NCBI GenBank assembly: GCA_954871525.1
Contig: OX940864.1
Location: 27,212,001 to 27,276,000, forward strand
DNA length: 64,000 nt
Origin: Parietaria judaica
Taxonomy: Eukaryota > Streptophyta > Magnoliopsida > Rosales > Urticaceae
Direction: 5' to 3'
A program made the translations under genes and the position numbers. Below are positions 1-10,675 of this stretch, piece by piece (position 1 is the first letter of the stretch; every line of letters begins with the position of its first letter). The notes under the pieces are model-generated. The model saw only the letters and a list, made by a program, of their open reading frames with translations, did not search any database and was not told the origin of the DNA.

Positions 1-424
1 GGTTTCGATCATGGGCTGTATTTAAGCGTGCTTTCATAATATTGAGGGCAGATTATTAAAGAATTATAAAATTATCATTTTCCCAAAATTCCGGTTTCTT
101 GAATGAGGGATTTTTGTTGCCAGAGTGTTGGTATTCGTTCTCGAATCAACAACCAATTGGAAGAGTTTCGATTGTGCATTTGTGCGCCGAATCAACAATC
201 GAGATTAACACCCGATATAGCTTCCCCCTCCATCATATTTTTTTTTTGTTAAATTGTTTCCTTTTGGTGTTCACTTATCTTCAAAAGAGATCTAAACCAT
301 GTTAGTAGACTTGTTGCCATAACTACTGCAACGTACTTTGTCTTGTACTGAATATTGTTCTACAATATATTTCATTATTATGAGATGTTTATAGTTGATT
401 GTGGAGTGAAACGTAATAATGCAG
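1..424 (+). other. Flank or intron upstream of UGT pseudo-exon 2
   Basis: No coding match is seen. A short ORF at 99-305 has no recognisable domain. An AG acceptor at 423-424 sits exactly where the intron of the related intact gene at 10676-12235 ends, so this stretch is read as the 3' part of the intron. The first exon of this copy is either left of the window or lost; it is not within these bases. Confidence 0.5.
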
Positions 425-1378
425 GACAACACGACCTGGACAGGATGATCAAGGGCGTGTCCGGCATGGAGGGCTTTCTGCGGTGTCGCGAGCTTCTGCA
501 GAGCGAGCGACGTGGCAACAGACGTGAATCTTTCTTTGGTGATTCGTCAGACTCTGCAGAGCCCTCGAGCCTACGGTATCATTCTCAACACCTTTGAGGA
601 CCTCGAGGCTCCGATCATCTCTCACATCCGAACCAAATGCCCAAATATCTACTCCATTGGGCCTCTCAACAAACATCTCAACGCAAGGCTAGCCGACACG
701 GGATCACCTTTGTCCCACTCCTCGAGCAGCCTCTTCAACGTCGATACAAGCTGCATGGCGTGGCTCGACGCTCAGCCTCCCAAGTCTGTGATTTACGTAA
801 GCTTTGGAAGTCTTGCGGTTGTGACCAAGAGCGACTTACTTGAGTTTTGGCACGGTTTGGTGGACTGTAAACAACGCTTCTTGTGGGTCATGAGGCCAGA
901 TTCACTGGCCGACGGAGAAGATGGCGACGGTCAAGTACTTGATGAGCTAGCGGCAGCGACAAAGGAGAGAGGGTTGGTGACTGGTTGGGTCCCGCAAGAG
1001 CAGGTTCTGTCCCACCGCTCCGTGGGCGGGTTTTTGACTCACAGTGGCTGGAACTCGACTCTGGAGAGTATAGTGGCCGGCGTTCCTATGCTTTGTTGGC
1101 CTTATTTCGCGGATCAGCAGATCAATAGCAGATACGTTGGTGAGGTTTGGAAGCTCGGCATCGACATGAAAGATGTATGTGACAGGGAAGTTGTGGCCAA
1201 GATGATCTGTGATCTGATGGCGGAGAAGGAGGAGCTCGCGAGATCGACGGCTGAGATGGCAAGGTTGGCAAGAGAGAGTGTTGGTAAAGGTGGGTCATCG
1301 TATTGTAACTTGGATAGGTTGATAGAGGACATTAGATTGATGAGCAAGAGTACTGGCTCTTCATCGTTGATGATGTGA
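425..1378 (+). pseudogene. UGT709-like UDP-glycosyltransferase, exon 2 only, frameshifted
   Basis: This is the C-terminal, sugar-donor-binding half of a plant family 1 glycosyltransferase. The first codons (GQHDLDR, then FLRCREL) match the start of exon 2 of the intact gene at 10676-12235. After the codons for CREL, about 10 bases replace the 18 found in the intact gene, so the frame changes near 500-510 and continues open from about 512 to the TGA at 1376-1378. The 44-residue plant PSPG box starts at the Trp codon 986 and ends near 1117. It contains HSGWNS and ends in ADQ, and the final Gln is typical of UDP-glucose users. An AATAAA lies at 1442-1447. With no exon 1 in view and an 8-base net deletion it should not give a working enzyme. 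The reading frame downstream is unusually clean, so the lesion may be recent, or a sequencing error cannot be excluded. Confidence 0.85.
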
Positions 1379-1765
1379 TGACATTGGCATAATGGCATTG
1401 TCAAATTTTTGCTCTCTGTTTTCATCATTATTATTTGGAATAATAAAGTCTCAAGGTGATTATTGCTTGCGTATCTCTATTTATGTTTATGTTTTTAGTC
1501 TTGCTCAAAGTTCAAGAAACTGTTAATCATGGAGAACCGGTTGTTCCTGAAATCGGTTATACTGTGATATTAATATAAGTTTCAACATAATTGTAACCCT
1601 CAGATTTTGATAAAACATCAAACAAATCTAACCCAGGTTGTGGTACATACATCATTGTTGGAATTATAATCTAGATTTCATACTTTACGTTAAAAATGTT
1701 GGACGTGTATGTGTGTGAGTTGGCACTGTACGTGCGTCTGTGAGGAAGAAAAAGTCATGCATAGA
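1379..1765. other. Intergenic, AT-rich
   Basis: Presumed 3' flank of the UGT pseudogene, with an AATAAA at 1442-1447 as the only signal seen. No other gene or repeat is recognised. Confidence 0.5.
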
Positions 1766-1770
1766 AATAG

Positions 1771-2245
1771 TGTGAGCTTAAGCTTGACTTAGTCCGGCAC
1801 ATGAAGAAGCGCAGTCTGGGTACCTATTAGAACTCAACCCGGACAGGAGTTCAACCCAGCTCGGGTGAACTAGTGATGAAAGTCAGGATAGAAGGCAAAC
1901 CCAGCCCGGGATATACGAGCAGGCCAGCTCGGGGACAGAGAGGTTGTCCGGGAAGATAAGGGAACTCAGCAACTACCCAGCAAGGAAGGCGCGAAACTTG
2001 CGGAGAAAGTCAGAGTTTATTTACGGTAGTTTTCTGATTTTGTGCGATTAAGTTAGCCAGAGTTTCACTTTTGAGAGTGGCTATATAAACCTAGCATTGT
2101 ACACTTTGTAAAGTGCGAGTGAAATTATTGAGTTTTTATTCTTTGCCTTCGATTATCAATAAAGAATTATTTTCTCCCAAATTCGTGTTCTTCTTCTCTG
2201 TGTTTTTAGTGTGTTCTTCGTAGATCCGTGAATTGGGATCCAACA
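1771..2245 (+). repeat. 5' LTR of CopA
   Basis: Starts TGTGAGCTTAAG and ends GATCCAACA. The central part is rich in AGCCCGGG/AGCTCGGG-type words. A TATATAAA box (2083-2090) and an AATAAA (2158-2163) mark the expected promoter and polyadenylation regions. Confidence 0.93.
2083..2090 (+). promoter_or_regulatory. TATA box in CopA 5' LTR
   Basis: TATATAAA about 75 bases before AATAAA (2158-2163). The same pair occurs in the 3' LTR (TATATAAA at 6833-6840), as expected for a Copia LTR promoter. Confidence 0.5.
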
Positions 2246-2272
2246 AGTGGTACAGAGCTCAAGCCGAAGAAC

Positions 2273-3226
2273 ATGTCTTCAACAGATTTGCCGACCGGAG
2301 GAGAGCTGGTGGCGCAAAAATCTGCACCAAAAGAAGGAAGCGTAACACTCCATTACCTTATGCTCACGAAGAGCAACTACGCCGTGTGGGCGTTAAAAAT
2401 GAGGGTAAATCTGCAGGTGCATGGAGTATGGGAGGCCGTAGGAGACGGCGATATCGAAGCGCGCAAGGAGAGGATGGCACTCGACGCCATCTACCAAGTG
2501 GTTCCAGAAGACGTCATTCTCATGATCGCCGAGAAGGATTCCGCGAAGGAAGCATGGAAAACGCTTGAAGAGGTCCAAGCCTTGAAGAACGACTTCGAGG
2601 TTATGCGGATGAGGGACAGCGAGTCGATTGACGACTTCGTGATGAGGCTCACGTCCATTATGATCGGCATACGCTCACTGGGAGACAAGGTGGAGGAGAC
2701 TACATTTGTCAAGAAATTCCTAAAAGCACTGCCTCACAGGTACATGCAGATCGTGACATCGATCGAGCAGTTCGGCGATCTCAAAACCATGATGGTTGAA
2801 GAGGTTGTTGGTCACCTCAAAACCCACGAAGAAAGACTTCGGGGCTACGGTGACAGAGAAGAGGAGAAGAACCTCCTGCTCACACATGAAGAGTGGTCGG
2901 CCAGACAGAAGAAAAGCGGGGGAGCCGATTTTTCTTCCAGTTCCTCAGATCGGAGCAGCTACGGCGGAGACAACCGTGGACGTGGTAGAAGTCGTGGACG
3001 AGGGCGTGGTCGGGACATGCGAGGTCGCGGCAGCAGCACCCAAAGGCAGGAGAGCACGACTAGGAGAGACAAGAGCACAGTGGAGTGCTACAATTGTCAG
3101 AAGCTCGGACACTTTGCATCAGAGTGCCGAAGCAGGAAAAAGGGCGAAGAAGCGAATCTAGCGAGATTCCAAGACGACCAGCCGGCATTGTTTTTTGCCG
3201 AGCAGGAAACGCAACTTGACGGATAG
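2273..3226 (+). pseudogene. CopA gag (capsid/nucleocapsid), in frame with pol
   Basis: The likely start is the ATG at 2273 (MSSTDLPTGGE). Codons upstream of it lie in the PBS and leader. The N-terminal half has the retrotransposon Copia gag pattern (NYAVWALKMRV, then the UBN2-type region). A Gly/Arg-rich stretch and a CCHC zinc knuckle (CYNCQKLGHFASEC) follow near the C-terminus. The frame is open for 317 codons and closes at a TAG (3224-3226). The same frame continues after this stop into the protease, so in the ancestor gag and pol formed one polyprotein and the TAG is secondary. A copy of this gag lies in CopD on the minus strand. Confidence 0.85.
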
Positions 3227-6200
3227 GAAGACGAGGTGACAACCCTTGTAGACGAAAGTGACGCCAAGGCCCGAGCAGAACTGACCAACGAGCAGATCGA
3301 TCCGGAGCCCGAGCAGCCCTGTTCGGAGGACACCAGCAAGAAGGTCTTCCTAATCGAGGACAAGGTTATTGCAAACCTCCTCGTAGATGGAGAGAAGAAG
3401 GTCAGTACCGACGTATGGTACTTAGACAACGACGCAAGCAATCACATGACTAGGGACCGAGCAAAGTTTGAAGAGCTCGATGAGAAGATCACATGCACCG
3501 TGAAATTCGGCGATGGATCAGTCATAGAGATCAGAGGCAGAGGGTCAATCCCGTTCAAGTGCAAGAACGGAGACCAGCGTCCCATGACCCAGGTATATTT
3601 CATCCCAAAGCTGAAAAAAAATATAATCAGCCTCGGACATATGACCGAGATTGGGAATACAATGGTGCTGTCCGGGTCCTACCTGAAGATGTGGACCCAG
3701 AGTGGCGACTTGTTGATGAAGGTGCAGAGGAAGCCCAACAGGTTGTACAAGATCCTCCTGGAGACATGCCAGCCTGTCTGCTTTCTGGCATCGATAACAG
3801 ACCCAGTCTGGCTATGGCAGGCAAGACTCAAACATGTGAACTTCTACGCGCTCAAGATGATGGGCGGGAAGCAAATGGCCTACGAGGTTCCCAACATAGA
3901 GCACCCCGACCAGCTATGCGAATGCTGTATGGTCGCAAAACAGACGAGGATACCGTTTCCGATCAAGGCCAAATTCCAAGCAGAAAGACCTCTCCAGCTA
4001 GTGCACACAGATCTTTGTGGCCCAATCACCCCAGCAACTCTAGCTGGCAGCATTTACTTTCTATTACTTATTGACGACTACAATCGTTGCATGTGGGTCT
4101 ACACGCTGAAGGAGAAGAGCGGAGCGTTAAAAGTCTTCAAGAAGTTCAAGAAGACTGTGGAGAGCGGCTTAGTGCACAAAATGAAGGTCTTGCGAACAGA
4201 CCGAGGAGGAGAGTTCACCTCTCAACAGTTCGATGAATTCTGCAACCAGGAAGAAGTCAACCGCCACCTATCCGCACCCCCCACACCCTAGCAGAATGGT
4301 GTGGTTGAGAGACGAAACCGTACTGTGGTGGATACAGCAAGGAGCTTTTTGAAGAGCATGCAAGTTCCAGCCAAGTTTTGGGCAGAGGCAGTTAGACATG
4401 CGGTCTACCTGCTAAATCGTTTGCCAACAAAGGTTCTAGGAGACCGCACTCCCTACCAGGAGTGGTTAGGGAAGAAACCCCACTTAGAGCACTTGAGGGT
4501 GTTCGGGTGCACCGCACACGTGAAGATTGTGGGGCCCCAACTCAAGATGCTTGATGATAGGAGTCAGAAGATGGTGTACCTTGGCGTCTAAGACGGAAGC
4601 AAGGCACACATATTCTATGATCCACGACGCGGTAGACTGCAGGTGAGCAAAGATGTTGTGCTCGAAGAAGAGAGGAAGTGAGATTGGCGCGACGAGAACA
4701 GAGACCGTGAGCAGAGCTCAGTAAAGTTCGCAGTTGAGGATAAGGAGGAAGTTGCCGAGCAGGAGAAGCCCACAACACCTCACCCGAGCACAACTTTCCC
4801 GATTACGAGAGAATCCAGCCCGGGAGAAAGCAGCCCGGATACACCACGGACACCAAGTTCGAGCAGGACTAGCCGGTCCAGCTCGGGAGATTCCTCCATC
4901 AAAGATGGCCTAAGGGGATTTTGTCCCCTAGCAGAAGTCTATGAAAAGGCTTCAGAAGTGGAGATCAGCTTGGAGGAGCTTTCTTTGTTGTATGCAGAGG
5001 AGCCAACCAACTACCAAGAGACTGTAGCCGAGCAGAAGTGGTAGGTAGCAATGAAGAAAGAGATGGAGTCCATCGAGAAGAACAAGACATGGGGAGCTAA
5101 CCGACCTACCCAAAGGTCACAAGCCCATCGGCTTGAAGTGGGTGTATAAGCTAAAGAAGGACACCGATGGGAACGTCCTTAAGCATAAGGCAAGGTTGGT
5201 AGCTAAAGGCTACGTGCAGAAGAAAGGGATAGACTTCGAGGAAGTATTTGCCCAGTAGCGAGACTGGATACAATCAGGCTCATACTAGCCCTATCAGCGC
5301 ATCGAGGTTGGGAGATTCACCATCTGGATGTCAAATTGAAATTCTTGAATGGTGACCTCGAGGAAAAAGTGTACATCGGACAACCAGAGGGTTTCGGCGT
5401 CACAGGCAAAGATGATATGATGTCAAGCTTTCCAAGGCCCTGTACGGGTTACGACAAGCATCAAGGGCGTGGAACATCCGCCTTGACAATAGATTGAAGA
5501 GTCTTGGATTCACGAAGTGCCTGAGGGAGCAGGCAGTGTACACCAGGAGCAGCGGAGAAGACACTCTGGTCGTGGGAATGTATGTGGACAACCTGATCGT
5601 CACTAGATCTAGCGCAGGAGGCGTAGAGGGATTCAAGTAGCTAATGATGGCCGAATTTGAGATGAGTGATCTAGTATTACTTTCGTACTACCTTGAGATC
5701 AAGGTGGACTAGAAGAAAGACTGTATCACGTTGAAGTAGTCGGCCTACGCGAAGAAGATCCTCAAGCAGTTCGAGATGGCGGATTGCAACCTGAGCAAAT
5801 ATCCAATAGAGGCGAAGCTAAAACTCCGGAAGGATGCTTAAAGGAGAAGAGTGGATCCCACGGAGTACAGACGGGTGATCGGGTGCCTGAGGTATCTAAC
5901 CCACACCCGACCTGACATATCACACGCAGTCGGGATAGTCAGCCAATTCATGGAGGAGCCTACGAGCGCGCACCAGTAGGTGGTAAAGCACATTCTACGC
6001 TACGTGAAGGGAACGACGGACTACGGAATCCAGTACAGAAAAAGAAGTGGAGCATAAGTACTAGTCGGTTTTACAGACAGTGATTTGGTCGGTGATATTG
6101 ACGATAGAAAAAGTACCGGAGGGATGGCGTTCTACCTCAACGGGAACGCTAGCTCTATCCTCATGTGAAACAGAGTTCATGGCAGCAACCGCAGCAGCAT

Positions 6201-6470
6201 GTTAGGTTATGTGGTTGAAGAGGCTGCTAAGTGAAGTGACCGGAGCCGAGCAGAAGACAGTTACTCTCTACGTGGACAACAAGTCCGCAATTGCGTTGAT
6301 GAAGAACCCAGTGTTCCACGGGCGGAGCCAACACATCGACAAACGATTTCATTACATTCGTGAGTGTGTGTAGAAGCGGGAGATCATCGTTGAGTTAGTC
6401 AGCACAAGGTAGCAACGTGAAGACATATTCACCAAGGCTCTAGCAAGAGTCAAGTTGGCAGAGACGAGAG
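3227..6470 (+). pseudogene. CopA pol: protease, integrase, RT, RNase H (broken)
   Basis: The protease region reads YLDNDASNHM, where Copia elements have a D-S/T-G active site; here it is D-N-D. A GAG-pre-integrase domain with an HxxxH/CxxC-like cluster follows, then the integrase core (HTDLCGP, LRTDRGGEF, VERRNRT) at about 3990-4400. In-frame stops occur at 4289-4291 and 4589-4591. Past about 4680 stops and frameshifts accumulate. The RT motif reads YVDN (5581-5592) instead of YVDD. RNase H pieces (LYVDNKSAIALMKN, RSQHID) run from about 6270 to 6460. Several stops are CAG-to-TAG changes when compared with CopD and CopE. It cannot be translated as one protein. Confidence 0.9.
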
Positions 6471-6520
6471 AGCTGCTCAGAGTGAAGAATGTAGAAGCAA
6501 GTCAAACTTACAGGGGAGAA

Positions 6521-6995
6521 TATGAGCTTAAGGTTGACTTAGTCCGGCACACGAAGAAGCTCAGCCCGGGTACCGACCAGAACTCAACCCGGACAGGAGT
6601 TCAACCCAGCTCGGGTGAACTAGTGAGGAAAGTTCGGATAGAAGGCAAACCCAGCCCGGGGTATACGAGCAGGCCAACTCGGGGACAGAGAGGTTGTCCG
6701 GGCAAAAAAGGGAAACTTAGCAACTACCCAACAAGAAAGGCGCGAGACTTGCGGAGAAAGACATAGTTTATTTAGGGTAGTTTCCTGATTTTAAGCGATT
6801 CAGTTAGCTAGGGTTTCACTTTTGAGAGTGGCTATATAAACCTAACATTGTACACTTTGTAAAGTTCGAGTGAAATTATTGAGTTTTATTCTTTGCCTTT
6901 GATTATCAATAAAGAATTATTTTCTCCCAAATGCGTGTTCTTCTTCTCTGTGTTTTTAGTGTGTTCTTCGTAGATCCGTGAATTGGGATCCAACA
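6521..6995 (+). repeat. 3' LTR of CopA
   Basis: Matches 1771-2245 in length and order. The first dinucleotide pair reads TATGAG where the 5' LTR has TGTGAG. It ends GATCCAACA and is followed by the AATAG target duplication. Confidence 0.93.
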
Positions 6996-7000
6996 AATAG

Positions 7001-7733
7001 AAGTGGACTTAGTGGGTTAGTTTGTGAACTTTAGAATTAATGGGTCTTTTAGTCGTGCATTAGTATAAGCAAAAGAAAAAACTGTTCTTAGTTTCAAGGT
7101 TCATGGGTAGTCTTTTTGTTGGTACTTTAACTTGTTAAATTTAGTTATAAATTATCCCAAATATTTATCTTATTTCTCTCCTCATATTTTGTCTGTGTGA
7201 GTAAAATAAAGTGGGAGTTCGTTCCATTTTTGGTACTTTGCCTCGGTGTATTTCAATTTCGGGTCAAATCCTAACAATCATCTGCCGTCTGGGTTGCGTC
7301 GGAGTTCGTATGGTGCGACGAGGGTCACGGGTCGGTTCCGTGGTGAGGCTGAGTCTCTTGGCTCCCTCCATATCGTGGGTCCAGGCGAGGGTCGAGGGTT
7401 CAACGTAGGGTCCTGGCGAATCCATACAAATCTAATACTATCTCAAAAGTTTTGCATCCAAACGGATGATGAAAAATAAAAAAATGTTGATCCAAATCTA
7501 ATACTATCTTAAATGAGTAGATGAAAACCTAAAACAATTAAAGGCAAAAATAAAAATAAAATAACTGGGTATTTAAAATCGATTGGGTACCGGATATCCG
7601 GATCCTACAAAATAAATCTCGGTATCCGAATCCGGTTCTAACCAGATTTGGGTATTCAGATACAGATTCAAATTTTAAAATCGGATACGGATACGGATTT
7701 TAACCTAGTTTCCGGGTATTATAATCACCCCTA
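7001..7733. other. Intergenic with a degraded TATCCGGAT-rich element end
   Basis: About 7560-7733 is built of self-complementary words such as GGATATCCGGATCC and TATCCGAATCC, and ends in ATTATAATCACCCCTA. That end resembles the CACCCCTA right terminus of the hAT-type elements at 29250 and 32299. No matching left terminus or target duplication was found, so it is a relic. Bases 7001-7560 hold no recognised gene; short GC-richer ORFs around 7211-7479 show no domain. Confidence 0.4.
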
Positions 7734-7741
7734 GTTACAAC

Positions 7742-8834
7742 CAAGGTTTAAAATGTCGCTTGCCGATGTCGTTTCGCATTTTCCGTTTTACGGATATATC
7801 GCTTGCGGATGGGTATGTCGTTGGGCAAATCGTAAAAAAAAGGCATGCCGCATGCCGCATGCCGCATGCCTCATATACCGCACTTTTTTCATGGGCATAC
7901 CGCATGCCGATTGGGTTTTCGACGGATGTTTTGTAAAAAATATTTGAGTATTTAAGCAAGATATTTATATAGATTCAAAACTACATATTTAATAAATACA
8001 AGACATAATTGTATACAACAAAACACATTTGTAACTAAAATATGTAGGTGAAATGTATAATATTAAGTCACTTTATTAGTTTAAGTGTATAATATTAAGT
8101 CAAATTATTACGTGAAGTGAATATGTATGTTAATTAAATGTGTAATATTAAGTGAATATGCATGTTAATTGTATATGTATGTTAACAAATTTAATATTAG
8201 TTGAAGTGTATAATATTAAATGAATATGTATATTAAGTGTATATGTATGTTAGGTGAAGTTAATATGTATGTTAAGTGTATAATATTATTTGAAATGTAT
8301 AACGTTAAGTTAAATTATTAGGTGAAGTGCATGTGTATGTGTATGTTAAGTGTGAATGTGTGATATTAGTTGAATAACAAAAAGTCCCACATTGATAGAT
8401 GACATGAGTTTGGTGATGTTTATATACCAAATATTAGGGACAAGGGCTTGGGCCCTTTGGGTCATAGGATTTTGTGGATGGGGGAGGACTCACACAAATG
8501 TTACACCACCACACGCGCGTGCCGTCGCTGCCGTCCATCCGGTCGGACGAGACGAGGTGGGTGGGGTGGGGTGCTCGTGTGTGAGTATAATTATTTTTGC
8601 CGAAAGTTTAATTGGTATTTTTGCCGAAATCTAACAAAAAAATATGATTTTATGCGAAATTCCAACCATTTTTCACAATTTTTACTCACAAAAACGACAA
8701 ACGATTTTCCACCCACGTGCCAATGCGAAAAATGGTAAAAATCCAACGAAACGACAGGACTTTCATTTCGCATATCTGCGAAAAACGAAAACCGACACGA
8801 ATTTCACTCGGTTTTCGCGACATTTGAAACCTTG
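7742..8834. mobile_element. Non-autonomous hAT-type element, 1,093 bp
   Basis: The terminal inverted repeats are CAAGGTTTAAAATGTCGC on the left and GCGACATTTGAAACCTTG on the right. A perfect 8-bp target duplication GTTACAAC (7734-7741 and 8835-8842) is the length typical of hAT transposons. The inside is non-coding: a (GCATGCC)n-like microsatellite near 7850-7870, a long AT-rich section with repeated TGTATAATATTAAGTG-type words (8050-8370), and a GC-rich part near 8500. No transposase is present. Confidence 0.85.
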
Positions 8835-8842
8835 GTTACAAC

Positions 8843-9385
8843 ATGTTACAAAAAGTAAGACAAAATTTTAAGTGATAATTGTAGCAAAAATATCCAAAAG
8901 TTTTCAAAAGCATGATTTATGTTTTTTTTTGCCTTGGTAAAAGTAAAAAATGACATAAAATATATTCCGTTAGTACTCAATTTTATTATATTAAGTGTAT
9001 TATAGTAACTGCCACATGGCGCGTTTTAAGTGATCCATGTGTACCGTGGGGGTCACCTTCTCACACTCTCTCTCTCCACTCTCACTCTCTCTCTTCACGT
9101 GGCCTTGATTAATGACCTCGCAATGCAAAGTGGGCAGTCAAACCACATCCTTGTGGCGTTTGATTAGTGACCATAAGAAAAATTGACGGAAATATTGGCC
9201 AACCATCGAAAAGCACGTTAAATATTATTGCCACCACTTCTAGAGATTTGAGTACAAGGCACTCACTTTGACCAACATTCAATACTTTTATATCGTGATT
9301 AACTTTTTTATATAATAAATAAATATTTTTATCACAATTATCCGGTATTAATCTTTTGATATTTCAATCTTTTCGGCTAGAGCCA
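8843..9385. other. Intergenic
   Basis: AT-rich sequence with a CT-rich microsatellite at about 9065-9100. No gene or transposon signal was recognised. Confidence 0.5.
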
Positions 9386-9394
9386 ATATAAAAA

Positions 9395-10387
9395 GGGTAA
9401 ACTGCGGCTAATGTACCTAATGTTTGATCTTCTGCGGATTATGTACCCAATGTTTATTTTTGGCGGCTAATATACCCAATGTTTGATCCGTTAGATATTT
9501 TCGTGTTTTCCGTCACTTGACCGTTAGAGAGTTATCCTCCTCTATATGTACACGTTTCGTATTTTTAACATAACTCACTCATTTTTTGTCCAAATTTTAT
9601 GCACGACCTATGGTTGGAAAGATAAGAGATAGATCTACAACTTTGGTGTTTTAACTTTTGTAAAATCAGTATTAGAAAAATACGAAATTTCAAATACAAC
9701 GTAAAACTGGACATTAGTTTAATGCAAAATATTTATTTCGAGCAAAATTTTAATATACTTAATGACTTTTTTATGATGAAACGTAAAACTAAAAAGTTGT
9801 AGATAAACTTTTTATCTTTCCAACGGGTGTTTATTTATAAATTTTGGACAAAAAATGAGTGAGTTATGCCAAAAATATGAAAGACTATTTTGCATCACAT
9901 CTTTCATATTTTTGGCATAACTCACTCATTTTTTGTCTAAATTTATAAATAAACACCCGTTAGAAAGATAAAATATATATCTACAACTTTTTAGTTTTAC
10001 GTTTCATCATAAAAAGTCATTAAGTATATTAAAATTTGCTCGAAACAAATATTTTGCATTAAACTAATGTCCAGTTTTACGTTGTATTTGAAATTTCGTA
10101 CATTTTGTAAAACTGATTTTACAAAACTTAAAACACTAAAGTTGTAGATCTATCTCTTATCTTTCCAACCATAGGTCGTACATAAAATTTGGACAGAAAA
10201 TGAGTGAGTTATGTCAAAAATACGAAAAGTGTGCATATAGAGGAGGATAACTCTCTAACGGTCAAGTGACGGAAAACACGAAAATATCTAACGGATCAAA
10301 CATTGATTACATTAGCCGCCGAAAATAAATATTGGGTACATAATCCGCAGAAGATCAAACATTGGGTACATTAGCCGCGGTTTACCC
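9395..10387. mobile_element. Foldback (snap-back) Mutator-like element, 993 bp
   Basis: The whole element is an inverted repeat. The left arm 9395-9883 and the right arm 9901-10387 are near-perfect reverse complements around a 17-base centre. The ends are GGGTAAACTGCGGCTAATGT and its complement (ending ...CCGCGGTTTACCC). A perfect 9-bp target duplication ATATAAAAA flanks it (9386-9394 and 10388-10396). A 9-bp duplication with long TIRs fits the Mutator superfamily. There is no coding capacity. It ends 288 bp before the ATG of the intact UGT gene, so it lies within its upstream region. Confidence 0.9.
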
Positions 10388-10396
10388 ATATAAAAA

Positions 10397-10675
10397 AGAA
10401 AACTTTTAAACAGTAAAGCCCCGAGCTTGATTTAGTAGATGATTATTTAAATTTTATATCTAACATTCAACCAGATTACATTATATTTTGACAACCAATA
10501 CTATACACACACACACTCTTATGCGGTTTTTAGCCTAATCGAGAGAGTGCATGTATATAATATATATATATTTTTGCTTGGTGCATGTATATAATATTTA
10601 ATCCAACGATTATCCCTATGTAAGAGCATATGAAATAAATTATGTATTGGACCGAATCGAATAAACTCTATAGCA
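10397..10675 (+). promoter_or_regulatory. UGT upstream region between foldback and ATG
   Basis: TATA-like runs occur at about 10554-10572 (TATATAATATATATATAT) and 10588-10600. The initiator ATG is at 10676 in the context AGCAATGGGGCA. The exact transcription start cannot be assigned by eye. An (AC)n run lies near 10506-10516. Confidence 0.4.

Larger units (their letters stand above)
1771..6995 (+). mobile_element. CopA: full-length but decayed Ty1/Copia retrotransposon
   Basis: The element is 5,225 bp with two 475-bp LTRs (1771-2245 and 6521-6995) flanked by a perfect 5-bp target duplication AATAG (1766-1770 and 6996-7000). A primer-binding site similar to initiator tRNA-Met (tggtacagagc, one base shorter than the usual tggtatcagagc) follows the 5' LTR. 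A purine tract (caggggagaa) precedes the 3' LTR. The internal order gag, protease, integrase, RT, RNase H is that of Copia. The two LTRs differ at some dozens of positions by eye, so the insertion is not recent. The pol frame has many in-frame stops, so the element is not autonomous. LTR ends and coding sequence place it in the same family as CopC, CopD and CopE in this window. Confidence 0.95.

Noticed and set aside
99..305. 68-codon ORF at the window start as UGT exon 1
   Set aside because: The translation has no UGT N-terminal motif (no GHV segment), so it cannot be the missing exon.
7850..7870. GCCGCATGCC repeats as a regulatory array
   Set aside because: A short microsatellite inside a MITE is a simpler explanation.
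7753..8871. Several short ORFs within the hAT-type element
   Set aside because: They lie in non-coding repeat sequence between clear TIRs and show no transposase motif.
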